Below, in pieces: positions 1 through 10,945 of a DNA stretch of 64,000 nucleotides. The stretch comes from Histoplasma ohiense (taxonomy: Eukaryota > Ascomycota > Eurotiomycetes > Onygenales > Ajellomycetaceae). Made by a program: the position numbers and the translations under genes. The first letter of the stretch is position 1. Each line of letters begins with the position of its first letter. The notes beneath the pieces are model-generated. The model was not told the DNA's origin. It made no database searches and saw only the letters and a program-made list of their open reading frames with translations. The DNA lies in assembly GCA_017607445.1 (NCBI GenBank), contig JAEVHH010000004.1:5084001-5148000 (forward strand), given 5' to 3'.

Positions 1-224
1 ACTGGGCCACGAAATCGGTCGAGGAAGTAGTTGAAGAGTGCAAATTCGTCACGGGTCAAGATATATGTGTCAGGATCCGCCTGAACCTTGCGCCAGACTT
101 CGCCAATAGCGGTTTCAAGAATGGAGGTCATTCTGGGGTCGATACTGCCATCTTCGCTATTCCTGGCTTCTTCCAAAGCCACTCGTATTGTTTCGGGATC
201 TGGAATGGACGCATTATTCGCCAT
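1..224 (-). CDS. Conserved ascomycete protein of unknown function, N-terminal part only
   Basis: The minus strand carries an open frame from an ATG at 224 to the left window edge, giving 74 complete codons with no stop or clear splice site; the gene continues outside the window. The protein starts MANNASIPDPETIRV and is mildly acidic and probably helical. A segment near residues 53-67 (DPDTYILTRDEFALF) resembles small uncharacterised ascomycete proteins I recall, but I cannot attach a function. There is no signal peptide or membrane segment in the visible part. The start is the first ATG after an in-frame upstream region rich in purine/T tracts on the plus strand, typical of a fungal 5' UTR. 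It is divergent from the next gene, 3.3 kb away. I am fairly sure it is coding because of its amino-acid composition and sustained frame; its identity is open. Confidence 0.6.
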   Translation of the reverse strand, partial: MANNASIPDPETIRVALEEARNSEDGSIDPRMTSILETAIGEVWRKVQADPDTYILTRDEFALFNYFLDRFRGP

Positions 225-3200
225 CGTCGATGCCGGGAGACTCTAAACGGCGAAGGGTGGAGAAAAGAAAGGCAGTGCTTGGGAGGGGAAAGGTACGCTT
301 TTAAGCCTAATGAAAAAAGAAAAAAGAGCAGAGCTCACTGGAGTGGTTTGACTGCAGCAACTAGAAAGCAAATAAGGCATCTGGGGGATCCTTGTAGTAG
401 TTCAGCTTCGAATTCACACAGCCGTTAAACTTATGCAAGATGTTGAATGCGGAGCTTCATGAAGGGCCAAAGAGCCCCTCTTACGAGAAAGGCTGTTCCT
501 TTGGTATCAGCGACTGGGAGACGGGAACCAAACCAATCCCTGAACGGCTCCTCCCTTATTTTTAATCTAGAATTTCGGCCCATTAGTGCCATTTCTCCGC
601 CTTATTTTGCTCTAAGTCGTCTCCCGTTTTTAGGATATTAAACCACTTCCCACCGAAGATCATGAGACCAGAGATAATCTGGGAATTGTAATGGCACCCA
701 AAATGTGACATGTGGAGGGTGGGGCTCTAGCAATATTTAACCACTATATCAGAAGTTGCTGGTCCAGAGCTAGTGTGAGTGACGATTTGCCGTTCTCAGC
801 CAGAGAAAAAGTCCCCAAGGTCAAGACGGTCGTCTACTGCCTATTGAAGACGATCATCTCAATGCCTCATACCTTTGCTATGGCAGAATACCTGTCCAGC
901 AGTGGGGAGGACGGGCAACATCTTTCAACAGCTTCTCCTCACATGCGGCTGCATGGCGGCAACTGAGGCAAAACGAGCCTGCCTCCTTCCGCCTGTGCTG
1001 TGCATTAGTGATATTGATACCCGTCAAGCATGGCCGCACGCATTCAAGACCAAGGGCCCTGGCAATCATTACGGCGCTCTTTGCGGTTGCTGCTGGTAGC
1101 CTCTCCAAACGTCAGCTCGCGTACCAACACACCGAATCATCAAAGGAATCAAGTTGAGGAAAATCTCACCCGAAGTGGCGACTCCAGAGTAATCGGGGTG
1201 TAAATTTTTTTTTTGTTTTTTTTTAGAAAGGCACCAGTGTTTCGCAACATAGTATATATTGTAAAATGGCCCAAGTAACTGAAAATTTTGTTCCAGATAT
1301 CCATCGTATCTGGTTCTGTTTTGTTCCTTGTGCTGGCTTGATTCTTGCACTTCTTTGTCCTCTACTTCGTTGCCAAAGACTGGCATCCCCTTTCATCTAG
1401 CCTTGTCAGGAAAGTTTGTTCTTATTTTCTGAACCCCATAACCCTCCATGATGGTGTTTTATGCCGGAATTCTGGTATGACCTGGTGAATTGCGCTCCAA
1501 ATGTGGAGGACAAAAGAGTGGAGACAAGTCGGATTTTTACGCGTCGAAATTTTAACTAGGCTTCGTGTTTGGAATACAACCCAGCAAAGCAAGGCAAACA
1601 ACACATTTGACTTCCCAGCTAATTTTTGCAGGTCGTCTTTGCTTCTGCGAGATGTCTGTCATTGTGCGGTGACCTAGGGCACAGCACGGATCAGCCTTAC
1701 CGCCTGATATAGATATGCGAACGCGCTTGAGCCATCTGGAGCCAATTATGGGGAAGGCCAGAAATACCAGCAGACGGAGCGTGTGAGGTTACTCAACATA
1801 TCCATCAAGCCGGGGCTCTATAAGAACTATGAGAATTTGAAGTTGTTTGAGGGTAGCTGTTGTTGGACATTATGTTGAGTGGCCAATATTGTCAGGTTGA
1901 TCTGCGGGTTGAGGTTGCATGAGCCGCAGGGAACACCGAAAGACAACCAGCAACGCTTTAATCGGATGGGCTCGCAGAACATTTCCAGCTGAAAGGAAGG
2001 AATAACTGGACAATGAAACAACCGGATCTGCCATTCGCCAACCAATGTGAAAGGGAAAAGGGCTGGCAGCTCCCCATCATCAAATGGCCAGTTTTGGGGT
2101 TGAAGGAGGTTTGCCTTGTCCGAGGTATGTATTAAATCTTGGTAACCAGTATTTATTTCAGCATGGCAGCAAACTCTAACTGTCGGCAGCGTTAGCTAAC
2201 AGCCACCCGCTTAATTTGCCATTCCTTGAAGAATTCTCTATGTCCCATGCTGCTCAGCTAAAAGCAAATGGTACAGTACATTATCCCCACTGGCCATGTT
2301 GCAACCTGAAGGGAAAAGTGGATTTACCAGCTTGCGGCTACATGAACTACGGTGTTTGACAGGGTCAAAATAGCCGCCTTCTGGTTTGGATGATAATTGC
2401 TGGCGGTATAATAGATTCTTTGATATCCGGGGAATCTGCACCAAATACGGAGAAAAATGATTGGAGACAAGGAGTTCCTCAGGCCCTTGTCAGGCTTAAC
2501 AAATTTTAGCACTATTCGGATGACACCCTTTAACACGCCTGGACCTACGCTCCAAGACGGGAACATTGTATTCGCGCCTAGTTTTTTGGAAACTACAACA
2601 CCGCGCAACCTTTTATGCCGCGCCGCAAAACTTATTGCGATCTTCTCATGTTGGTATGGGAGAAATGAAGCGGCTTGTTCCAAGAAATCCGGACATGGGA
2701 TGGCGCATTGTTTTCTGAAGAGAGCCGTTTCTACATTTCCTCGGTACCAAGTGGCATTTATGCAAAGGTGTCAAGCTCCAATGTAAACCTTGAAAAGTTT
2801 GGCTCTGGGGCGATTCTCATGCACTCATGCACTGCAACCTTTTGATTTTATTCATCCTGCCAGGATTCAGCGTTTGCCACGCAAATATTTGCTAACTCCC
2901 ATGGCTTGATGTGCAAATCAAGGAACGCGAGTCGAGGTTGGGAATACATTCCTTTCTTTCCCAGTTTCCCAGATCGGGATCAGGGATAATTATTGGTAGA
3001 TATTAAGAAACATGGAATCTTTGAGGGAGGTTTTACCACTACGCTAAAAGGATAAATCCTTAAGCTAGCCACCTATTCCTCAAGATATTATTTGTATGTA
3101 TATGCATGTTTCACGGATATGATAGGGCTGTCCTGTTGAATCACCTAAATTTGGGCTATCGCCTTGCAGAGAAGTCCTTTGGTGCATCCTTAAAACCTTG

Positions 3201-3501
3201 GGGAAAGCCCTTGCAGATGTGGCAAGGGGAAGCATTTTGATGTTAGGCTATTGTGTCTGCTTGAAAAGGAGAGAACTGGCAGAGAGAATGCTGGTTGTTG
3301 AGGGAAGACGAACCCAAGAAGCAGCAATATCACGTGCACTTCATCGACATGTACGGAACAACATAATTCCGTACAACGCTTGTCGTGGAAGTTGGTAAGG
3401 CCCCTCAGGCTAAGAGTGTTGCGGTGTGCGCTCAGGAAGAGAGCCGTTATCATCTCAAGCTACGAACCTCGGAGGGTGTACCCCCAGATATAAAGAACGA
3501 A
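225..3501. other. Intergenic region without a convincing gene
   Basis: A divergent gap of 3.3 kb. The short open frames here (for example 2324-2683 minus and 2457-2786 plus) overlap one another on opposite strands, have no family resemblance and no splice logic, and look like chance. Poly-T and poly-A tracts occur near 1205-1224. It should hold the promoters of the partial gene to the left and of the CCDC25-like gene to the right. I see no tRNA, no terminal repeats and no clear element ends. Confidence 0.5.
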
Positions 3502-4430
3502 ATGGTGTATTTCTTTACATCCAACGTCGTTTCTCCCCCCGCATTCATCTATGTCGGCAAGGACAAGACGGAAAGTAGGGATGCCATCTTTCCAATGGCT
3601 CATATGTGGATTGGTATACGGCTATACTAATATGGAGTAGATGAGGATCTCATAAAACATGGTCTGGAATGCGACGTCTGGTAGCTATAATTATTACCAA
3701 CGAGAATTTTGTTTACTTGAAACCCGGCTTCGGAAAAAAGCTGATTTGGGCTTGTCTGTAGGGTGCGTTAGGAAGACTATTTCCCTGGAACAAAGAACTG
3801 GCGCTTAAGAGCTGTCTTGTAATAATGTTGTTTACATAGTTCCATGTCGACAATCTATCCAGTGCCCACGTTTATCTCCGCCTCAGAGATGGCGAGTCTT
3901 GGGACAAGATTCCTGAGGACCTACTCATTGATTGCGCGCAACTGACAAAAGCAAACTCCATTGAAGGTTCGCTCCCTTTTCTTTCTCGACGTTGTTGTAT
4001 ACGCATAACTAAAGGATATCCGAGCATAGGAAATAAGAAAGACAATGTAACTATAATATACACACCGTGGTCAAACCTACACAAAACCGCCGGCATGGCG
4101 ATTGGCCAAGTGGGCTTCCATAACCCAAAACTCACTCGTAAAATCCATATCGCCGCCCGGCAAAACCCCATTGTCAATCGCCTAAACAAAACACGAGTTG
4201 AGAAATTCCCGGACCTGCGACTGGAGAAGGAAGAGTACTTGAAAAATATCAGGCGGGAGGAGCGGAAACTGCGCGAGGAGAAGTGGGCGGCTGAGAAGTT
4301 AGAGAGGAAGAAGAGGGAGGAGCTTAAGTGGCAGAAAGAGCATGCGTATGATGACTTTTTGAATGAGGAGAATATTCAGCAGAGCAGCAATCAGGATCGA
4401 GATTCGGATTTTTTGGATGATTTTATGTGA
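3502..4430 (+). CDS. CCDC25-like NFACT-R domain protein (splice junction anomalous)
   Basis: Exons: 3502-3574, 3641-3681 (end uncertain), 3840-3966, 4030-4430. The spliced protein of about 213 residues follows the CCDC25 family along its whole length (the human protein is about 208 aa). It starts with MVYFFTSNVVSPPAFIYVG, then has WFHVDNLSSAHVYLRL, a DCAQLTKANSIEG segment, the YTPWSNL block, NPIVNRLNKTRVEKFPDL, a charged coiled coil and an acidic end DFLDDFM. The NFACT-R (DUF814) fold is shared with ribosome-quality-control factors; the exact role in fungi is unsettled. The first intron ends with a good branch site and TAG. The second junction is odd: to keep the conserved D-V-W-F-H frame, exon 2 must end at 3681, where the following bases are TA, while the visible GT donor (3681-3682) leaves the frame shifted by one. 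An in-frame but weak donor at 3676 would delete Val-Trp. The gene may carry a one-base error in the sequence, use an unusual donor, or be damaged. Identity is secure; the exon 2 border is not. Confidence 0.82.
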
Positions 4431-6219
4431 CAGAATGGAGCCCATTTCTTCCCATGAGTTAGTTTAGGCTTTTTTTTTTAAACCTCAACTCCATACGCCA
4501 AGTCACACGATAGCGGCTCTCTAGTTGGTCCGCCTGAGAATTTTATCCCCTTGACTGGTGCAAGCGTCCATTGCGGAGACTATGAAAGAAGAGGATTTGG
4601 CTACATCATCAAGCAGAATTGTTTTTGGACCTTGGCATGGCATGGTGAGTGGTTAACCTAGGCCAATGAGACAGGTACTGAAGACTGAGTTGAGCATAGT
4701 GACTTTATTGAAAAATATACCATTCTGCCTACTTCCTACCTGTGACCCTAATACACATACTGTGAAACTTCAAGGCGTATCACTTTTATATGGTAGAATG
4801 TCCCGGTTGTACCACCACCCAAACTAGAAATGGATTGATGATCATGAGTTTGATTCCTGCCTATGCAAAGCGTATTTTGGCAGTGGGAACCAATATAATA
4901 TTAGTGCAGAAGAGCAAGAACTAGGAGGATCTGTAAAACTAAGTAAATCTGAGGGGTATGTGAAACTTCAATGCATACATTGATAAATTAAGATTATGGT
5001 AATTAGGGGAATTCTCCTTTTAACCTAGTGGTAAAAGTTCACTTTTATACATACTATATCATCATATCTATAGAGATTTCAGTTAATCGTGCAATTGAGT
5101 TTCATGAAGATCAATAATTTTTTGTCAATCTTCAGTTAACTAGTATATTACCTACTAGTTACTATTTAAGCTAGTTGTGCCGTACCCCGTAGAATTATCT
5201 CGATCGAAGGATTATAAGGCGGCTAACTTCCTGCCAGCCATGTCTGATATCTCAGATGCTTATAGTGATGATCATCTGATATCTATACTCTTAGACGGTG
5301 CTCATTCAAGTCTACTGGAATGAGAAACAGACTAATAGGTAGTGTGAAGAACAAAAACGTCATTGTAATACTGTGGAGAGCAGTATACTATTATTGGCAG
5401 GAATAGTAGATGATCATGGAAGATGATGAGAAGGGAGTTGTAAAGTAGAATCCATATTCAGTATATCAATACACAGGGTATTCATTGATTATGCGCAGAC
5501 GATGTTAATTCTTCTTTGCTGATACCTTGGAATCCTCAACTCAGTGGCTCCAGGCAATTACATATCATCTTCCGTTCGAAGGGCCATTTCAGGGCTTATG
5601 CAGAAGAAGATGAGCAGATTCTTCAGAGATGTTGCTCTCTTTCAGTGTTCCAGGATCCTAGGGGATAACTATTCATTTTAATACAAAACTCGAACTATGG
5701 ACCTGTTACACATTGGGTCACTTCTTCTCCTGTCTCCTAACATTTAAGTCCCAAAACAGCACATGGCTTGGGTCTTCGTAGAGCTTTTCATGGGTGTTTC
5801 ATGAAAATGGTTCTGCAATGGTAAGGCAAACAGCGAAACCACGGCATGAGAAATTAACCCAAACACACATAACTGCTAGAGGCTCTACAACTGGAGGTCA
5901 TCCAAGGCCACCTGAAACGTAGCAGAAGCTGAGACCGTCAACAATTGCTACCACTTTCTTTGCCTTCGTTCCTGCTGGTGGATTGTGGATCCATCGTGAG
6001 CCGCACACGGCTGCGGGATTACGTATTGCAACCCGCCCACGCTAACTAACGACACATCTACAATTCTGCGTCTGCAACCCAAACCCCTGCAAATTCGACA
6101 GCAAAACGTGCAACTCGGCATCTATTATATCAAGAGTGTTGAGATCGCGCGCTAGAGGAGGGTCTATTCGATTGGTGTTCCTGCGGCGCCTCTCACGAGG
6201 TCCCATTGTCCCTTGAACG
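4431..6219. other. AT-rich intergenic region, possible decayed repeat
   Basis: No open frame above background is found in 1.8 kb. About 4680-5500 is distinctly richer in A and T than the neighbouring genes and dense in stop codons in all frames. It contains an imperfect direct repeat (TGTGAAACTTCAA at about 4761 and 4960). This is compatible with an old transposon remnant degraded by repeat-induced point mutation, but I recognise no protein or terminal repeat. The last few hundred bases before 6220 are the promoter and 5' UTR of the RUD3 gene. Confidence 0.4.
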
Positions 6220-8403
6220 ATGCCCTCAGATACAACTTCTGCGCCGGCACCAGGTACGTAACGCCTTCATCTTTATTTACTAAATAAGTAGGCTTGCGCG
6301 TAGTCTATTCAAGGAGAGATCTAACTGCGCCATGTAAATTGCTTAGGGGCAGGAGGGAAATCAAAGAAAAACAGCAGGAAGAAAGCAAATGCGAAAGCAA
6401 AGGCAAATGGCGGGACCGTTCCCATCACGACTTCTTCCGACCAACTACAGCCACCCACACAATCCGACGGGCAACAGGAGAGATCAGGCAAGGGTCAACA
6501 GGAGAAGCCAATTGCACCGCCGGTATTTCTCTCACCTTGTCCCCGCTGGAGGCGGGAGGCATGAGGTATACTAAGGAGACACATTGTCTAATCTTGAAGT
6601 TTTATCTAGGCTAGCAAAGAAAGCGTCGCGAACGGTTCCCAGGCGGCGGATTTGGAGGATAACAATGGAGGACGGGATAAGGAAACGGAGTCGATAACGG
6701 AGAGCGATACTGATGTACCGCCTCCCAACTCAACAACCCCTTCTTTTGATTCCGACCCCAGGTTCGAAGCACTGGTGCGGGATCGCGATTCCCTGCGTGC
6801 GGAAGTAGCTGAGATGCGCATATCTCTGGAAAAGATACAGTCCAAACACGATGAGGAGATGGGGGCTCTACAGAACGAGCTGAAACAGTCGCAAAATGAC
6901 AAAGAGCATGCCGAGACCCAGTTTCGGAATTTGTTGGGCAAGGTCAATACGATCAAGTCGCAGCTGGGGGAGAGGTTGAAGGCTGATGCTGTACGTCTCT
7001 TTGAATTCTTTGGAGTGCTATTTTTTACATATACTGTTTTCGAGATGGGTTTCTCTTTTTCGGCCCGTTTGTTAACAAATGAGTCTACAGGAAGAATTGG
7101 AGCAGAAGAGGAGCCGGATTGAAGAGCTTGAGGGCCAAAATGCTGTGCTACAAACGGAGGTGGAGTCGAAATCGGCTGCTGTCAAATCACTGGAGAAGGA
7201 AAGGGAACAGCAATCTAAGGAGCTGTCTAGCTTGCGAAATCGGACGAATTTATCGCAACAAAATTGGCTGAAGGAGAGAGAGGAATTGGTAGAACGAGAG
7301 TCATATGCGCGTTCGGAATTCGAGGAGGCAAAGCAAGCTATGCACAATTGGGAAATTCTCGCTATGGAGGAGCGATCCATTCGAGAAAGTCTGGAAGAGA
7401 AAGTGACAGACCTGGAGGAGCAGCTTGTCACCTTGAAAAGAGACTATGAGAAAGCCTCTTCCGAACGCGATGCACAATCAGTGACGGTGGACGGGCTTCA
7501 GAGGGCGCTTCAAGATATTCAAACCGGTAAAGGATCTTCTCAAAGCTTTTATAATTTTACGTGGTCAATACGGCTAATACGATTTCTTTTCCTATAGCCC
7601 GAAAACAGGAGTTACGAGAGATAGTGGAAAGCTCAGATGCACAGCTGGAAGAGCACCGGAAGAAGCTTCAGGAGGCTGAGAAGAACGCCACAGAAGCCAT
7701 TGCCAAACTAGAAGAGGCAGAGGCGGAGTTGAAACGAGCTCTGCCATTTGAAAAAGAAGTCAAGGAGAAGAATCTGCTTATTGGCAAGCTACGCCATGAA
7801 GCAGTAACACTGAATGAGCATCTTACCAAAGCTCTAAGGTTCCTGAAGAAGGGAAAACCAGAAGATAATGTAGATAGGTATGTTTTGCCTCTGTTCTTCA
7901 TTATACTAAACTGCAATGGTGGCCAACTAGAATAATCAGACACCTCGTCACCAACCATTTCCTCCATTTCCTAGCGCTGGATCGATCAGACCCGAAGAAA
8001 TTCCAAGTCCTGCAGCTTATAGCAGCGTTACTAGGATGGACAGATGGTATGTCACACCCAGGCCCCTTTATTTCCCAATGCATATTCTTGGGACAAGGGA
8101 TGGGCCCTATCTAACGCCACTCCTCTGGGTTATCTAGAACAACGAGAGCATGCTGGTCTTGCCCGCCCAGGAACCTCAAGCGGATTTGGCGGTAGTCTGC
8201 GCATTCCCAGCACTTCATCCCTCCTATCGAGGACGCCAAGCTCGCCGTCCCTTGCGTCCGAGTTTTTGATGGACAATGTAAGTACACGCAAAGAATCACT
8301 GGCGGAACTCTGGTCGAATTTCCTAGAACAGGAGGCGGCGCAAAAAAAGGAATCGAAGTCACGAAGTCAATCGGATGCACAGCCAGCCTCTCCCACTCCA
8401 TAA
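6220..8403 (+). CDS. RUD3: Golgin RUD3 (GRAB-domain cis-Golgi coiled-coil protein)
   Basis: Seven exons: 6220-6253, 6347-6522, 6610-6990, 7091-7526, 7598-7877, 7931-8046, 8138-8403, all with GT-AG borders and consistent phase, giving about 562 residues. A Lys/Ala/Gln-rich low-complexity start is followed by a long Glu/Lys-rich coiled coil (roughly residues 110-420). Exons 5 and 6 then encode the diagnostic GRAB (GRIP-related Arf-binding) block with VTNHFLHFLALDRSDPKK and the motif LQLIAALLGWTDEQREHAG. The tail is Ser/Pro-rich, ending SPTP. In yeast Rud3 sits at the cis-Golgi, is recruited by Arf1 through GRAB, and acts as a vesicle tether and matrix protein. No membrane segment is present, as expected for a peripheral golgin. 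The start is the first ATG upstream of a clean 5' splice site. The coiled-coil middle is not diagnostic alone; the GRAB block makes the call firm. Confidence 0.9.
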
Positions 8404-8868
8404 GCTATGTATACGAGGCCACTTAGGCGACGGTTAACCAGACTCATGTTCCATTTACCATCAAATTTTAGCAGCCTAGAGCATTAGTTTTCGTATAATT
8501 TTTCATCCTCGCAGGGCCGCCAATTCTATTCATGTGTCAAGCGAATGTGATCCTCTGGGGACCGCCAAAACAGCCGCTCATGGTACAAGATCATTAATTT
8601 CCAAAAGTAAACAAATAACTATATGTAAGCCAGTACGATTCAACTATCCTAGTCCGTAGTATAATCATACCCACAAGGGGAGTAGAAATGAAAGAATGAT
8701 ATTGTTAGATAAACTCTCTCCCGTTTCTCCAGTCTCGTGCCAAGAACCTATAAACCCAATCCCCAATTTTTGCGACAACACGATAGTAGTTATTCTCATA
8801 TAATTTTTGGTCTGCCTTTCCTCTCTTTCTTTCCTCTAGCCAATCTCTTCATTTCTTCATACATTCCA
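8404..8868. other. Intergenic: RUD3 3' UTR and guanylate kinase promoter
   Basis: 465 bp between two genes on the same strand. The region just before 8869 is pyrimidine-rich (CTTTCCTCTCTTTCTTTCC around 8815), as is common in fungal core promoters and 5' UTRs. No open frame of note. Confidence 0.5.
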
Positions 8869-9746
8869 ATGGCCGCTGCTGGTAGGTCTCCCACCTGTTT
8901 CCCATCCCCAAGCTCGACTGGCCCTGTTCTAACAACGAAGTGCAAAAATAGCCATACGCAAATTCCGCCCTGTAGTGATATCCGGCCCTTCAGGCGCTGG
9001 GAAATCAACATTGATAAAAAGACTCTTTGCCGATTACCCAGATACCTTTGCGCTTTCAGTTTCTCGTCAGTTCCACCAGTTCGCTATCCACCCACCTTTC
9101 CCCTTTCTCAAACCGCCGCTCGCTATTATTATTATTATTAACCCGCGCTTTGAATGGCAGATACAACCCGACCCCCCCGCGCCGGCGAACAACACGGGCG
9201 TGAATACTACTTCACAACACGCGATGGCTTCCAATCCCTCATCGACGAAGGCGGCTTTATAGAGTGGGCCCAATTCAGCGGGAATTACTATGGCACCAGC
9301 ACCAAGGCGGTGAGGGACGTGGCGGAGAAGAAGCGCATTTGCATTCTCGATATTGAGATGGAGGTATGCATAGAGTCTAATTATATATACCCTCTCCCAC
9401 CATCATACGCCTGCTTTGCTGCCAACCCGACTAAACCCACCTAAATGGAAAATAATAATAATAATTTTTACAGGGCGTCAAACAAGTCAAACGCACATCC
9501 TTAAATGCGCGTTTCATTTTCATCGCCCCGCCCTCCCTCGAATTGCTCGAGCAGCGCCTGCGGGGTCGCGGCTCGGAGACGGAGGAGAGTCTCCGCAGCC
9601 GTCTGGCGCAGGCGAAGAATGAGTTGGAGTATGCCAAGCAGCCTGGCGCGCATGATATGGTGCTTGTCAATGACGAGTTGGAGGCTACGTATAAGGCGTT
9701 GAGGGAGTGGGTGGTTGATGAGGGCCGGTTTGGGGCGCTGGAGTGA
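8869..9746 (+). CDS. GUK1: Guanylate kinase
   Basis: Four exons: 8869-8881 (13 nt), 8952-9065, 9161-9363, 9474-9746, giving 200 residues, a normal length for eukaryotic guanylate kinase. It transfers phosphate from ATP to GMP or dGMP in the cytosol, feeding GTP synthesis. The P-loop GPSGAGKST is at residues 16-24. The GMP-binding region includes SVSHTTRPPRAGE, restored across the exon 2/3 splice, then GREYYF, and later ILDIEMEGVKQVK spans the exon 3/4 junction. The lid region has a typical run of Arg residues (RLRGRGSETEESLRSRL). It ends with the usual short helix after a conserved YKALREW segment. The first coding exon holds only Met-Ala-Ala-Ala plus one base. Introns 2 and 3 contain ATT and AAT repeats respectively. 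The identification is firm. Confidence 0.95.
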
Positions 9747-10945
9747 GAGGTTGTATGGGACTTCTTTTTTTGGCCTTTTTTGCGAGGCGAATGGGGTATT
9801 TGATAAATGAGGCGGAAGAGGCTGAGGGTGAAAAATGGCATTGCGGTGTCCTTATATATATTTATATATCACCGCACTCTTTCTTTCCCGTCTGTGTCTC
9901 TCTCTTTTTTCCCTCCCCTTAATATCCAAGACGTTACACGTTGCACTATATATACACGCCTACATGGCGCAGAGTCGGGTTGATTTATTTATTTTTGATG
10001 ATTTTCTGTTTGAAGCACCGGGTTAAACGTTAAACGTTGTGATCTGCTATTTAGATTCCAGACATAGACAGAATAGAGAAAGGGGACAAAATAGATACCA
10101 TTCACTACGAATCTACCCGCCTGGCATCATCAATACCTAAACGGTGCATTTGCTTTTGTATTTTCAATACAAAGGTCCTTCTAGTTTGTTTTGTCTCAAT
10201 TAATTTTAAAACCAGCAGAAAAACCAATCAAATTAAAAAAGACTAAAAAGGGAGCTAGAAAGACATACAAAAAGGAAAAAAAGCAGCTATATTGATTGCG
10301 CAAGCTGAGAAAAGCAAAAGAGGAACAATTGAAAGGAGTTTTTTTTAAGGGTGCAAGGCGAGGAAAGGAAAGTTGTGCTAAAAAGGAGAAAGAAAGAAAA
10401 ATCAGATAAATAAAATTAAGGATATAATTAGTAAGACTTGCTGTAGTACATTACGGGGAAAAACAAGACAACACAAAAAATGGGAAGATTTGCTCGCATA
10501 TCTTTTAGTCACTAGGCTTTGATGCCTTTTTCTTGCCATCTTTCAAAAAACGGCAAGGAAAAATGGCTCGAAGCCAAAGCACAGTATCGCCAGGGCCGGG
10601 GAAAAGGAGAATGATGGCATAGTTCCAGCGAATGAAAATAAGGGGGGGAATTGGAGGAAATCGAGAAAAACGGTAGAGTCGGAAAAAATCGAGAGAATGA
10701 ATACACACACAATAGAAGAGTTACAAAGGGATATTTGTAAAAGAGGCTCACGGTGAACTTTAGTCGGCAGATGGGAGAAAGAGAAGTGAGCGTCTGGGTT
10801 CTAGAAAGCCCCCAGTTGATCTGTTGCTCAAGTGCAGGCCAATGGGTGCTTGCATCCAACGACGAATGCGATACAGAGGGTAGAAAATAAAAACGCTTCC
10901 GACGAACGACTGAGATAACTAGCTAGAATCACCAGAGAAAAGCCT
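9747..10945. other. Convergent intergenic region (3' UTRs)
   Basis: 1.2 kb between the stops of the guanylate kinase (+) and septin (-) genes. It contains an A-rich stretch at about 10200-10480 and T/C-rich tracts near 9885-9920. Small open frames here are composition artefacts. I see no gene; it should contain both polyadenylation regions. Confidence 0.5.

Noticed and set aside
2324..2786. Overlapping 119-codon (-) and 109-codon (+) frames
   Set aside because: Each covers the other; no splice sites, no conserved motif, and no typical fungal leader before either start.
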